This document shows, piece by piece, positions 26,378 through 34,638 of a stretch of DNA of 64,000 bases (position 1 is the first letter of the stretch; every line of letters starts with the position of its first letter). The translations under genes and the position numbers were made by a program. A model generated the notes under the pieces. That model was not told where the DNA came from, made no database searches, and saw nothing but the letters and a program-made list of their open reading frames with translations. The DNA comes from Wohlfahrtiimonas larvae (GTDB taxonomy: Bacteria; Pseudomonadota; Gammaproteobacteria; Cardiobacteriales; Wohlfahrtiimonadaceae). The stretch lies in NCBI RefSeq assembly GCF_039543665.1, contig NZ_BAABKE010000005.1, forward strand, positions 124,001 to 188,000, read 5' to 3'.

Positions 26378-28747
26378 TTACTCAAAACTATCAAAGTTAA
26401 ATGGCTCAAACTCGCCACCAAAATCAAAATCTGTTTCAGGTGGATAAAAATCACAATCTCCTGGGTAAGTTGGCTGATAGCCCTTGATATATGGCAGTGT
26501 TAAAATTTGTTTGCCAGGACATGAATAGTTAGGTGGCGGCAAACCTGTTGACATATTAATACGAACATCCACAACATCTTTAGGTGTTGTTGTATTGATG
26601 TCTTCTAATATGAGAGGTTTCATTGCAGCAGCCCATACAGGCAAGCCACCCGTTGCACCACCAACACGCCCCATTCGGGTATTATCATCTTTACCAACCC
26701 ATGCAACAGCTGTACGATCTCCTGTGAATCCTGCAAACCAAGCATCACGATAATCATTGGTTGTACCAGTTTTACCTGCCATTTTAGTTTTGATGCCTGC
26801 TCGGCGAATACCACCGCCAGTACCAGCATCAATCACATTTTGCATTGCTTTGGTTATTAAGAAATTAGGTCCTTGATAGATGACTTGTTTTGGCTCAACA
26901 ATATTTTGCGCTAAAACAGTACCATCCTGCTGCGTCACTTCACGGATAGATTTCAATGGGATATAGTAGCCATCGTTTGCAATGGTTGAATACATTTGTG
27001 TGACATCAAACACTGTGATGTCGATTGCACCCAATAATGATGCTGGTACAGCAGGGAAATGATATTCATTTTCATTCAAACCTAAGCGATAAAGTGTATC
27101 TAAAACATTATTGACACCGACATCTAAGCCTAAGCGAATGGTTGGAATATTGTAGGATTTAGTGAGCGCTGTGATTAATGGAATCCAGCCATGAAGTTTT
27201 CTATCATAGTTATTGGGCGCCCATACTTTACCGCCTGAGTTCATTTCAAAGCGCGTTTGATCATCTAACAGTGTACCTAAAGAGAAACGTTGCGGTTCTT
27301 CTAGTGCTCGTAAATAAATAAATGGTTTAATCAATGAGCCAACTTGACGTTTCGCACTCAATGCTCGATTAAAGCCAGCTTGGCGAACCTGACGATCTCC
27401 GACTAGGGCTTCAACTTCACCTGTATTATTTTGGCTGATGATGATTGCAGCTTGAATATCTTTAACGCCACGAGTTTTTTCTATGGCAGGCAATGTTTCA
27501 ATGACCGCTTTCTCTGCATAAGTTTGGACGATGGGATCCAAGGTTGTGAAAACTTTTAATCCATCACTAGTGAGTGCTTCACTAGCATATAGCTCTTTAA
27601 TTTGCTTCGATACTAAATCGATAAAAGCAGGATATTTGGTGATGCCAGAAGGTGCAGTTTCTAGTACATCCAATGGCATTTGTTTTAACTCTTCAACTTC
27701 TTCATGGGAAATTAAATTTTGTCGGGCCATTACATCTAATACAAGATTGCGGCGTTTTAATGCTGTTGTAGGGCGATTACGAGGGTTGTATGCTGAAGGG
27801 CTAGGAATGATGCCTACTAATGTTGCTATGTTATTGATGCTTAATTCTGAAACGGGCTTGCCAAAGAAAAATTCACTGGCCAAGCCAAAGCCATGAATGG
27901 CTCGAGAGCCGTCTTGTCCAAGATAAATTTCATTCATATATGCTTCAAGCACATCGTCTTTTGGATAGCGCCAATCAATGATCAGTGCATAGAACATTTC
28001 TTGTATCTTACGTTCATATGTTTGTGCAGGTGTTAAAAAGTAATTTTTAACCAATTGCTGAGTGAGTGTCGAGCCACCTTGCTCTTTTCTGCCTGCCTTC
28101 ATATTTGCAATCATGGCGCGAATAATCGCTTTAGGATTAATACCTAAATGATCATAAAATTGGCGATCTTCCATCGCTAATAATGTATCCACTAATAATT
28201 GTGGGATTTCTTCGCGTTTTAACAAAATTCTGTCTTCGTTATGCACGGGGTAAATAGATGCAATATGCAGAGGCTCAATGCGAATTAAATTGATTGCTTG
28301 GTCGTGTTGATTGCTTTTGAGTTCAGAAATTTTATTTTGGTTAATAGAAATTTGAATCTTTTGAGCAGGTGCCAAGCCATCACTGTAGGTAAATTCACGA
28401 AGATAAATATTAACGGTATTTTCATGTTCATGATATGAACCAGGTTGGCTAAGTTGGTTCGTTTTTTTGTAATTGAGCATCTGTAGTTCTAATAATAAAT
28501 CTTCTTTTTTGATAGATTTATTGACATAAAGCTCTAATGGTCTTGCATAAACGCGTGCAGGGACAGACCAACTTCTGTCTTCAAACTGTGTACCTAACTC
28601 TTGGTTAGTTTTGATTAAGAAGTAGAAAAATATGGGGATCATCAAGAAGGCCCCGCCAACAATCATATAAATGATTAAGCGAAGGAAATAGCGTAATGCT
28701 GTATTAATTCTGGATCCAAATGTTCTTTTTTTTAAAGTAAATTTCAT
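26378..28747 (-). CDS. mrcB: Bifunctional penicillin-binding protein 1b
   Basis: PBP1b polymerises and cross-links peptidoglycan. Order of parts: a short cytoplasmic tail and one transmembrane helix (about 20-45); a UB2H-like region; the glycosyltransferase domain with EDRQFYDHLGINPKAIIRA and QGGSTLTQQLVKNYFL; and the transpeptidase domain with the nucleophile motif SLIK, the SYN motif in TKSYNIPT and KTGTTNDYRDAWF. The 789-residue length fits. The UB2H region and adjacent TPR lipoprotein favour PBP1b over PBP1a, as UB2H is the docking site for outer-membrane activators. Confidence 0.95.
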   Translation of the reverse strand: MKFTLKKRTFGSRINTALRYFLRLIIYMIVGGAFLMIPIFFYFLIKTNQELGTQFEDRSWSVPARVYARPLELYVNKSIKKEDLLLELQMLNYKKTNQLSQPGSYHEHENTVNIYLREFTYSDGLAPAQKIQISINQNKISELKSNQHDQAINLIRIEPLHIASIYPVHNEDRILLKREEIPQLLVDTLLAMEDRQFYDHLGINPKAIIRAMIANMKAGRKEQGGSTLTQQLVKNYFLTPAQTYERKIQEMFYALIIDWRYPKDDVLEAYMNEIYLGQDGSRAIHGFGLASEFFFGKPVSELSINNIATLVGIIPSPSAYNPRNRPTTALKRRNLVLDVMARQNLISHEEVEELKQMPLDVLETAPSGITKYPAFIDLVSKQIKELYASEALTSDGLKVFTTLDPIVQTYAEKAVIETLPAIEKTRGVKDIQAAIIISQNNTGEVEALVGDRQVRQAGFNRALSAKRQVGSLIKPFIYLRALEEPQRFSLGTLLDDQTRFEMNSGGKVWAPNNYDRKLHGWIPLITALTKSYNIPTIRLGLDVGVNNVLDTLYRLGLNENEYHFPAVPASLLGAIDITVFDVTQMYSTIANDGYYIPLKSIREVTQQDGTVLAQNIVEPKQVIYQGPNFLITKAMQNVIDAGTGGGIRRAGIKTKMAGKTGTTNDYRDAWFAGFTGDRTAVAWVGKDDNTRMGRVGGATGGLPVWAAAMKPLILEDINTTTPKDVVDVRINMSTGLPPPNYSCPGKQILTLPYIKGYQPTYPGDCDFYPPETDFDFGGEFEPFNFDSFE

Positions 28748-28794
28748 GGTTAAGGTATGAAGTTGTTGAATTAGTTTTGCTGAGAATGATTGCT

Positions 28795-28803
28795 TGCTAT
28801 ACT
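28795..28803 (+). promoter_or_regulatory. Extended -10 element upstream of corC
   Basis: TGC-TATACT forms an extended -10 in the 155-base divergent gap between PBP1b and corC. No convincing -35 is present at the normal distance, which extended -10 promoters can tolerate. It would place the start about 90 bases before the corC ATG. Confidence 0.4.
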
Positions 28804-28902
28804 AGACTAGTTTAAAGAGAAAAGGCATTTAAAACTTTAACTTTTTAGATAGCTGTGTTTAAACTTAAATAATTTTATCATTTTGAGGGAAAAATAAAAA
28901 TT

Positions 28903-29736
28903 ATGTCAGATGATCCTTCGCCGAGTCGAAAGAGTTGGTTGTCTAGATTTGGATTAGAACGTAAAAGCATCACTTTAAACAATTGGAATACTGAGTTATC
29001 GCTATTGCAAAAAGAGGGGCAAATCGATCCGAGCGCAGTAGGGATGATACGTTCTGTATTGGCATCTCAAACTTTAACAGTCAGAGATATCATGGTGCCA
29101 CGTGCACATATGACTTCGATTGCTATAGATGATCCGTTTGATGCATCTTTGGATAAAATTATTCAGTCGGGCCATTCTCGTATCCCTGTGTTATCAGAAG
29201 ATCATGAAGAGCTACAAGGTATTTTATTGACAAAAGATCTATTGAAATTGATGCAAGATCCTTCATTAAGTTTGATCTCTTTGTTGCGCCCCGTAGATTA
29301 TGTGCCAGAAGGAAAATATGTCATTGCGCAATTGAATGAGTTTCGTGAGCGACACTCTCACATGGCTTTAGTGGTGGATGAGTATGGTGCAGTTTCTGGT
29401 TTAGTGACAATCGAAGATATTTTAGAGCAAATTGTAGGCGAAATAGATGATGAGCATGATATTTCTGAATCAGAAGTTGAGCCAGAAATTGAGCAGTTGG
29501 ATGAAAATCATTACATCATTGATGCCAAAATGTCACTAGAAGAGTTCAATGAGCGTTTTGGTACGCATTTTGAAAAAGATGAGGTGGAAACAATCAGTGG
29601 TTTAGTGATGACGCAATTTGGGTTGTTACCTAATGTTGATGATGAGGTCGTTATCGATAATTTTAAGTTTAAAGTTCTGCCTTATGATGGCAAGGTTTTA
29701 GAACGATTAGAAGTTAAACCTTGTGATGATCAATAA
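28903..29736 (+). CDS. corC: CorC/YbeX-type CBS-domain protein
   Basis: This is a 277-residue cytoplasmic protein of the CorC family, linked to magnesium/cobalt efflux and, as YbeX, to ribosome function. Two CBS domains span roughly residues 60-180 (RDIMVPRAHMTSI, SGHSRIPVLSEDHEELQG, DEYGAVSGLVTIEDILEQIV). A C-terminal transporter-associated HlyC/CorC domain follows (YIIDAKMSLEEFNERF to FKFKVLPYDG). The usual partners ybeY, ybeZ and lnt are not adjacent; the next gene is a tRNA. Confidence 0.93.
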   Translation: MSDDPSPSRKSWLSRFGLERKSITLNNWNTELSLLQKEGQIDPSAVGMIRSVLASQTLTVRDIMVPRAHMTSIAIDDPFDASLDKIIQSGHSRIPVLSEDHEELQGILLTKDLLKLMQDPSLSLISLLRPVDYVPEGKYVIAQLNEFRERHSHMALVVDEYGAVSGLVTIEDILEQIVGEIDDEHDISESEVEPEIEQLDENHYIIDAKMSLEEFNERFGTHFEKDEVETISGLVMTQFGLLPNVDDEVVIDNFKFKVLPYDGKVLERLEVKPCDDQ

Positions 29737-29752
29737 TTGATCAATAAAAAAA

Positions 29753-29780
29753 TTGACATCTTTGCGTAAGCATATATAAT
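29753..29780 (+). promoter_or_regulatory. Promoter of tRNA-Asn copy 1
   Basis: Perfect TTGACA (29753-29758) and TATAAT (29775-29780) with a 16-base spacer. The tRNA begins 14 bases after the -10. The same consensus pair and spacing occur at the second tRNA-Asn copy. Confidence 0.88.
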
Positions 29781-29793
29781 GCGAATCCTTAAT

Positions 29794-29870
29794 TCCTCGA
29801 TAGCTCAGTTGGTAGTAGCACTTGACTGTTAATCAAGGGGTCCCTGGTTCGAGCCCAGGTCGAGGAGCCA
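29794..29870 (+). tRNA. tRNA-Asn (anticodon GTT), copy 1
   Basis: The 77-base gene includes an encoded CCA. The acceptor stem TCCTCGA/TCGAGGA is perfectly paired, the anticodon stem TTGAC/GTCAA-type arm encloses loop CTGTTAA with anticodon GTT, and the T-arm carries GGTTCGAGCC. It has its own promoter and terminator and stands alone between corC and ybgC. Confidence 0.97.
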
Positions 29871-29878
29871 AATTAAGA

Positions 29879-29903
29879 AAACCTAGCCTAGCTAGGTTTT
29901 TTT
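29879..29903 (+). terminator. Terminator of tRNA-Asn copy 1
   Basis: A perfect 9-bp stem, AAACCTAGC with GCTAGGTTT, closes a 3-base loop and is followed by further T residues. It starts 9 bases after the CCA end. Confidence 0.9.
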
Positions 29904-30021
29904 ATTGCCTAAAATAAAGTAACGGGCTGCATTCAGTTGAGTGATGAATATCATGTTGTTAGAAAATAAATAAAAAAAATCACAAAAACAATTTTGTATT
30001 GAGAATAATTTACAAATCGGC

Positions 30022-30030
30022 TGTTATAAT
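30022..30030 (+). promoter_or_regulatory. Extended -10 promoter for ybgC-tolQRA
   Basis: TGT-TATAAT is an extended -10 with a consensus hexamer at 30025-30030. The transcript would begin near 30037, which rules out a ybgC start upstream of that and supports the ATG at 30065 or 30071. Confidence 0.6.
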
Positions 30031-30070
30031 GCGGTTCTTTATTGATTCGAAGAAATGGAACAGGATGTTA

Positions 30071-30469
30071 ATGGAAGAAAAACAACAATTAGTATTTCGC
30101 CTGCCAATCCGAGTTTATTACGAAGATACAGATGCTGGTGGTGTCGTTTATCACTCAATATATTTAAATTTTATGGAGCGCGCTCGTACAGAGTGGATGC
30201 TCAATAGAGGTATCAATTTAAATGATTATGCGGCACAAGAACAGAAAATGTTTGTCGTTAAAAGTATTCAGGTGGATTATAAAAAACCTGCGCATTTGTG
30301 TGATGATTTAATTGTGGAGACTTCTGTGGCAAAGCTCACAGCAACACGAGTTTGTTTTCAGCAATTAATTTATCGCAATGAAGAATTATTAGTATCTGGT
30401 CTAGTTGAACTAGTTTGTTTGAATACTGAAACCCGTCGTCCCATCCCTTTACCATCATTATTTTCATAG
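30071..30469 (+). CDS. ybgC: YbgC-family acyl-CoA thioesterase
   Basis: YbgC is a hotdog-fold thioesterase encoded at the head of tol-pal operons and active on short acyl-CoAs. The family motif VYYEDTDAGGVVYHSIYLNFMERART is present with its catalytic Asp and Tyr/His surroundings; the C-terminus is short and ordinary. I choose ATG 30071 because AGG lies 6 bases upstream; ATG 30065 is possible, with a ribosome-binding site placed too close. tolQ follows after 8 bases. Confidence 0.93.
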   Translation: MEEKQQLVFRLPIRVYYEDTDAGGVVYHSIYLNFMERARTEWMLNRGINLNDYAAQEQKMFVVKSIQVDYKKPAHLCDDLIVETSVAKLTATRVCFQQLIYRNEELLVSGLVELVCLNTETRRPIPLPSLFS

Positions 30470-30477
30470 GAAAAATC

Positions 30478-31185
30478 ATGAACGCACACTCACAATTGAG
30501 CCTTTGGACATTAGTTGTCGAAGCAAATATCATTGTGCAAATCGTAATGCTATTACTCGTTTTGATGTTGATCTCTGTTAGCTTTATTGCTTGGCGAAAA
30601 TGGATTTTGTTAAAGCTTGCTTTACGTGATGCCAAAAAATTTGAAAGTAAGTTCTGGTCAGGCACAGATATCCAAGAGTTATATAATATGACGAGCCAAA
30701 AGAAATATACAGAAGGTATGGAGTATATTTTTGTTTCAGGTTTTCATGAATTTAATCGTTTACGTACAACGCCAATTTTTTCGCCTGAGTTTGTGGTGGA
30801 AAATATTCGTCGCGCAATGGAAGCCAGTGCACAGCGTGAAGAGAATACTTTACATAAATCACTGTCATGGCTGGCAACAACAGGTTCAGTTGCACCTTAT
30901 TTTGGTTTGTTTGGTACAGTGATCGGTGTGATGAATTCGTTTGTTGCCTTAGGTGCGGTGAAGCAGGTGACATTATCACAAGTGGCACCTGGTATTGCTG
31001 AGGCATTGATTGCGACAGCGTTAGGTTTATTGGTAGCGATTCCTTCAGTGATGATCTATAACTCGTTTGTGAATACCATTCAGAAAATTTCAGATCATTA
31101 TGATGTGTTTATTGAAGAATTTGCGAATATTTTGGCGCGTCAATATGGTCAAATGCAATTACAACGTCAAAACGGAGCGCAATAA
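30478..31185 (+). CDS. tolQ: Tol-Pal system protein TolQ
   Basis: TolQ is the proton-channel subunit of the Tol system, which uses proton motive force to keep the outer membrane attached during division. The 235-residue chain has three transmembrane helices: one near residues 17-40 and a pair near 140-205. The conserved region TTGSVAPYFGLFGTVIGVM, with its channel threonines, begins the second helix, and PGIAEALIATALGLLVAIPS forms the third. The tolR ATG overlaps the tolQ stop by one base. Confidence 0.96.
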   Translation: MNAHSQLSLWTLVVEANIIVQIVMLLLVLMLISVSFIAWRKWILLKLALRDAKKFESKFWSGTDIQELYNMTSQKKYTEGMEYIFVSGFHEFNRLRTTPIFSPEFVVENIRRAMEASAQREENTLHKSLSWLATTGSVAPYFGLFGTVIGVMNSFVALGAVKQVTLSQVAPGIAEALIATALGLLVAIPSVMIYNSFVNTIQKISDHYDVFIEEFANILARQYGQMQLQRQNGAQ

Positions 31186-31622
31186 TGCGTCGATCACGTA
31201 AAAAAGGTGGCAAAGGCTTGCAGGCCGAAATGAACATTGTCCCTTATGTGGACGTAATGTTTGTGTTATTAACAATATTTATGGTAACAGCAACGACAAT
31301 CTCTGTAGGGATAGATGTTGATCCGCCCAAAATGGAGTCAAGTACAGCTATTGCTGCAGAGAATGATGATGTGATGTTGGTGATTTCTGTTAATAGCGAT
31401 GGAGAGTTTTTCTTCAATCATGCAGAGGATCCGAATAGTCCGTTGTCAGAACAGAAAATTATAGACTTGGCAACACAGATGTTCTCGGAGAACCCTAAAA
31501 TACAGGCCTTGGTCAAGGGCGATAAATTAGCACCTTATGGCAAGGTAATTGATGCGATGAGTTTGTTACAGTCTATTACGCAGCAAAATGTTCAATTAAT
31601 GACCGCCCCTATGGATGAATAA
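31185..31622 (+). CDS. tolR: Tol-Pal system protein TolR
   Basis: TolR is the partner of TolQ, with one N-terminal transmembrane helix and a periplasmic domain. The helix contains the essential channel Asp in VPYVDVMFVLLTIFMVT. The C-terminal domain has VKGDKLAPYGKVIDAMSLLQ. The 145-residue length is normal. Its start overlaps tolQ (TAATG) and tolA follows after two bases. Confidence 0.95.
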   Translation: MRRSRKKGGKGLQAEMNIVPYVDVMFVLLTIFMVTATTISVGIDVDPPKMESSTAIAAENDDVMLVISVNSDGEFFFNHAEDPNSPLSEQKIIDLATQMFSENPKIQALVKGDKLAPYGKVIDAMSLLQSITQQNVQLMTAPMDE

Positions 31623-31624
31623 TT

Positions 31625-32581
31625 ATGAATATGCGCCCAAGATCTTTGATTGCTAATATTGTAAGTGGGTCTTTAACCGCCATGATTGTAATTGGTTTAG
31701 GTTATTTTATTTATGAAAAACATGATTCATTTTCTTTATTTGCACCTGCGAGCAAAATAGAATCTAATATTTCAGGCGCACAAAAACCTGTTGCTTCCGA
31801 GCGCATTGATGAAGAGCAAGTGGAAAATGAGATGAATCGCATAGCAGAAGAAAAGCGCAAAGTCGAGGAAAAACGTAAAGCTGAAGAGGCTCGTAAAAAG
31901 GCTGAAGCAGAAGCTAAACGCAAAGCAGAAGAAGCGCGTAAGAAAGCCGAGGCCGAAAAGAAACGTTTGGCAGAGTTAGAAGCGAAGAAAAAAGCAGAAG
32001 CCGCTGAGCAAAAACGACTAGAGGAAATTGCTTTAAAGAAAAAACAAGCTGAAGATAAGAAAAAAGCTGAGGAAGCAGAAAAAAAACGCCAAGCCGATGA
32101 AATAGAGAAAAAGCGTCAGGCAGAAGCTGATAAAAAAAGAATAGAAGAGGAGAAGAAGGCAAAGGCTGCGGCTGAAAAGAAAGCAGCTGAAGAAAAACGC
32201 GCTAAAGAAGTTGCTGCGGCAAAAGCAAAGGCTGAGGCAGAAGCTAGAGCTACTGCGGAGGGTTTGAGTGCATTGAATGATGCGAGTTACCAGTCGATGT
32301 TAGCAGCTGCTTTTAGAGATCAATGGAATATTGGGATGGATGCTATTGGTTATACAGCTGTAGTTGCTATACGCGTGGATAAGACAGGCAAGATTTTGGA
32401 GATTGTAGAATCCCAATCTTCTTGGAGTGGTAATGATGCTTTTGATAGTAATGTGCGTAGTACTGTGTGGCGTGTTGGCCGAGTACCAGTACCGCAAAAC
32501 AAAAATGGGGTTGAACAGTTAGCTAAACAGGTCTTATTGATTAATTTTGATCCAAAAGACCAAGGGTTGTCATATTATTGA
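31625..32581 (+). CDS. tolA: Tol-Pal system protein TolA
   Basis: TolA spans the periplasm to touch Pal and outer-membrane partners. Domain I is one transmembrane helix (about residues 13-32). Domain II (about 65-215) is a long helical stretch of KAEEARKKAEAEAKRKAEE type. Domain III (about 220-318) is the globular C-terminus (QWNIGMDAIGYTAVVAIRVD). The gene stops without tolB or pal following; an outer-membrane channel gene comes next. The domain II composition causes long spurious open frames on the other strand. Confidence 0.94.
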   Translation: MNMRPRSLIANIVSGSLTAMIVIGLGYFIYEKHDSFSLFAPASKIESNISGAQKPVASERIDEEQVENEMNRIAEEKRKVEEKRKAEEARKKAEAEAKRKAEEARKKAEAEKKRLAELEAKKKAEAAEQKRLEEIALKKKQAEDKKKAEEAEKKRQADEIEKKRQAEADKKRIEEEKKAKAAAEKKAAEEKRAKEVAAAKAKAEAEARATAEGLSALNDASYQSMLAAAFRDQWNIGMDAIGYTAVVAIRVDKTGKILEIVESQSSWSGNDAFDSNVRSTVWRVGRVPVPQNKNGVEQLAKQVLLINFDPKDQGLSYY

Positions 32582-32595
32582 CAACAAGGTTGTCA
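32566..32595. promoter_or_regulatory. Three alternating GTTGTCA arms at the tolA end
   Basis: GTTGTCA (32566-32572), TGACAAC (32579-32585) and GTTGTCA (32589-32595) alternate, so the middle arm can pair with either neighbour. The middle arm begins at the tolA stop codon and includes a TTGACA. Neither hairpin has a T-run. It could be a protein-binding site or an RNA switch point; no regulator can be named. Confidence 0.4.
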
Positions 32596-32632
32596 TAAAT
32601 AGTATAAAATCAGTGGTTTCTTCTCATGAAGT

Positions 32633-32641
32633 TGTTATACT
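32633..32641 (+). promoter_or_regulatory. Extended -10 element for the outer-membrane channel gene
   Basis: TGT-TATACT lies about 55 bases before the channel gene ATG, which itself follows the ribosome-binding site GGAG. An earlier alternative is TATAAA at 32603-32608, 19 bases after TTGACA (32578-32583). Confidence 0.4.
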
Positions 32642-32695
32642 TTTTTAAGAGAAGAATATCAATAAACTAAATTTAAAACTTGGAGTTACGACTTT

Positions 32696-34123
32696 ATGAG
32701 AAAGTTACCTCTTTATATGGTATTAACAGCCGTTCTAAGTGCTTGTTCGATGGCACCAGATTATCAACGTCCACCTTTACCAGTTGCGGATAGTTTTCCG
32801 AGTGAGCCTGTAAAGGCAGAAGAGCTTCAAGTGAAAGCTGCGCAAATAGGATGGAAGGAATACTTTAAAGATCCTCGTTTACAAGAGTATATTGGAGCTG
32901 CGCTCATCAATAATCGTGATTTACGCATTGCTATGTTAAATGTTGAGCAAGCTCGTTTATCATATAACATTACAATTAGTGATCGTTTGCCAGGCATTAA
33001 TGCGCAGGGTGGATATAGTCGCTCCCAGCAAGGGAATGGCGGCCCAATTAATTCAGGCTACCAAATTAACGCAGGTATTTCAGCGTTTGAGTTAGACTTC
33101 TTTGGCAAATATGCATCATTGAGTGATGCTGCAAAGGCTAAATATTTAGCAACTGTAGAAGGGCAAAAAGGTGCTCACATTTCTTTAGTTGCACAAGTTG
33201 CGCGTAGCTATATTCAACTGAGAACAGCTGAAGAGCAATTGAATTTGTCTCGCATTACAATGCGTACATATAATGATTCTTATCAATTAGTGAAGCAGCA
33301 AGTTGAAGCTGGTATTGCAAATGATTTGGACTTAGCGCAAGCAGAAGCACAATTATATTCATCTAAAGTTTCAGTGGCAGCAGCAGAAAAAGCAGTTGTT
33401 CAATTGAATAATGCATTAGATTTAGTTGTGGGGAAAGCAATTAAGCCTGCGGCTAAAGGTTATGCGATCAGTAGTCAAAACATCTTAGGTAAATTGCCAG
33501 CAGGATTGCCATCAGAGGTGTTATTAGCGCATCCTGATGTAATGGCTGCAGAATATCAATTGATGTCTGCTAATGCTGATATTGGTGCGGCTCGTGCGGC
33601 TTTCTTCCCAAGTATCTCATTGACGACGACTATTGGTTCAATGTCGACGGATTTTTCTGATTTATTTAAAGGTCCATCTCAAACTTGGAGTTTTGCGCCA
33701 TCCATTTCTATCCCAATTTTCAATTGGGGCAAAATTAAGTCAAATTATGACTTATCACAAGTTCGTAAAGAGTCGAGTATCGCATCTTATGAGAAAGCCA
33801 TTCAAACTGCATTTATGAATGTGGCAAATGGTTTGCAGTCACAACAACCATTACAAAGACAATTGGGGGCGCAGATTAAGCTTGTTTCAACAACCAAAGA
33901 AAGCTTACGTTTAGCTCAGTTGTTATACGATAATGGTATTGCAAGTTACTTGAACGTATTGGATGCACAGCGTTCGCATTTCCAAGCAAGAACAGGACTA
34001 TTAAGCACATACCAAGAAAAAATACTCAATGGTATTGATTTGTACACAGCATTGGGTGGCGGTTTGTATGAAGATACAGTGAATGCGCAATCGGATGAAC
34101 CAATGTTTGTCGAGGCAAAATAA
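32696..34123 (+). CDS. Outer-membrane efflux channel lipoprotein (NodT/OprM family)
   Basis: The 475-residue protein has a lipoprotein signal (VLTAVLSACSM) and two TolC-like outer-membrane efflux repeats, as in OprM-type channels that serve RND pumps. Recognisable text includes APDYQRPPLP, the helical ANDLDLAQAEAQLYSSKVSV, and SYLNVLDAQRSHFQARTGLL near the end. No membrane-fusion or RND pump gene is near, so it is an orphan channel that probably pairs with pumps encoded elsewhere. It follows tolA where tolB would be expected. Confidence 0.92.
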   Translation: MRKLPLYMVLTAVLSACSMAPDYQRPPLPVADSFPSEPVKAEELQVKAAQIGWKEYFKDPRLQEYIGAALINNRDLRIAMLNVEQARLSYNITISDRLPGINAQGGYSRSQQGNGGPINSGYQINAGISAFELDFFGKYASLSDAAKAKYLATVEGQKGAHISLVAQVARSYIQLRTAEEQLNLSRITMRTYNDSYQLVKQQVEAGIANDLDLAQAEAQLYSSKVSVAAAEKAVVQLNNALDLVVGKAIKPAAKGYAISSQNILGKLPAGLPSEVLLAHPDVMAAEYQLMSANADIGAARAAFFPSISLTTTIGSMSTDFSDLFKGPSQTWSFAPSISIPIFNWGKIKSNYDLSQVRKESSIASYEKAIQTAFMNVANGLQSQQPLQRQLGAQIKLVSTTKESLRLAQLLYDNGIASYLNVLDAQRSHFQARTGLLSTYQEKILNGIDLYTALGGGLYEDTVNAQSDEPMFVEAK

Positions 34124-34132
34124 GTCCTTAGA

Positions 34133-34160
34133 TTGCAAAATTATGTAGAAACTGTATAAT
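34133..34160 (+). promoter_or_regulatory. Promoter of tRNA-Pro
   Basis: TTGCAA (34133-34138) and TATAAT (34155-34160) with a 16-base spacer, the same spacing as at both tRNA-Asn promoters. The tRNA begins 13 bases after the -10. Confidence 0.8.
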
Positions 34161-34172
34161 ACTCGCTCGAAA

Positions 34173-34249
34173 CGGGGTATGGCGCAGTCTGGTAGCGCAC
34201 TTGCATGGGGTGCAAGGGGTCGTAGGTTCAAATCCTGCTATCCCGACCA
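34173..34249 (+). tRNA. tRNA-Pro (anticodon GGG)
   Basis: The 77-base gene includes CCA. The acceptor stem CGGGGTA/TATCCCG has one G-U pair. The anticodon arm CTTGC/GCAAG encloses ATGGGGT, giving anticodon GGG, and the T-arm is AGGTTCAAATCCT. It has its own promoter and terminator. Confidence 0.96.
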
Positions 34250-34254
34250 AATTT

Positions 34255-34282
34255 AGCCTTAAGGTCATCTTAAGGCTTTTTT
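34255..34282 (+). terminator. Terminator of tRNA-Pro
   Basis: A perfect 9-bp stem, AGCCTTAAG with CTTAAGGCT, closes a 5-base loop and is followed by T residues. It lies 5 bases past the tRNA and 27 bases before infA. Confidence 0.9.
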
Positions 34283-34309
34283 CATTGAAATCTTTATGAA
34301 TGGGAAATT

Positions 34310-34528
34310 ATGTCTAAAGAAGATCATATTGAAATGGAAGGAACAGTGATTGAAACACTTCCTTATACAACATTTAAAGTAGAATTAGAAAATGGTCACG
34401 TTGTGACTGCACACTTGTCAGGTAAAATGCGTAAAAACTTTATCCGTATTTTAACTGGTGATAAGGTGCGAGTAGAATTGACACCATACGATTTGAGCAA
34501 AGCTCGTATTGTTTTCCGCGGTCGTTAA
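34310..34528 (+). CDS. infA: Translation initiation factor IF-1
   Basis: IF-1 occupies the ribosomal A site during initiation. The 72-residue protein is an S1/OB-fold with the conserved MEGTVIETLPYTTFKVELEN, AHLSGKMRKNFIRIL, GDKVRVELTPYDLSKARIV and a terminal FRGR. It is a single gene here, bracketed by tRNA-Pro and rph; in E. coli it lies near aat. Confidence 0.98.
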   Translation: MSKEDHIEMEGTVIETLPYTTFKVELENGHVVTAHLSGKMRKNFIRILTGDKVRVELTPYDLSKARIVFRGR

Positions 34529-34638
34529 TTTATCATCAATTGATCGCCTAAAAGATTAGCTGAATCAGCATCGCTTTTGCCATAATAATCATATAATATG
34601 GCTAGTCTTTATTCGTCTTAAAAATATAAAGGTAATTC

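Larger units (their letters stand above)
29771..29903 (+). repeat. 133-bp inverted repeat, copy 1 (tRNA-Asn unit)
   Basis: Bases 29771-29903 are identical, on the opposite strand, to 41887-42019. The shared block runs from the -10 region through the whole tRNA-Asn and its terminator. Sequence upstream of the -10 differs apart from the TTGACA box, and sequence beyond the T-run also differs. Confidence 0.97.
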
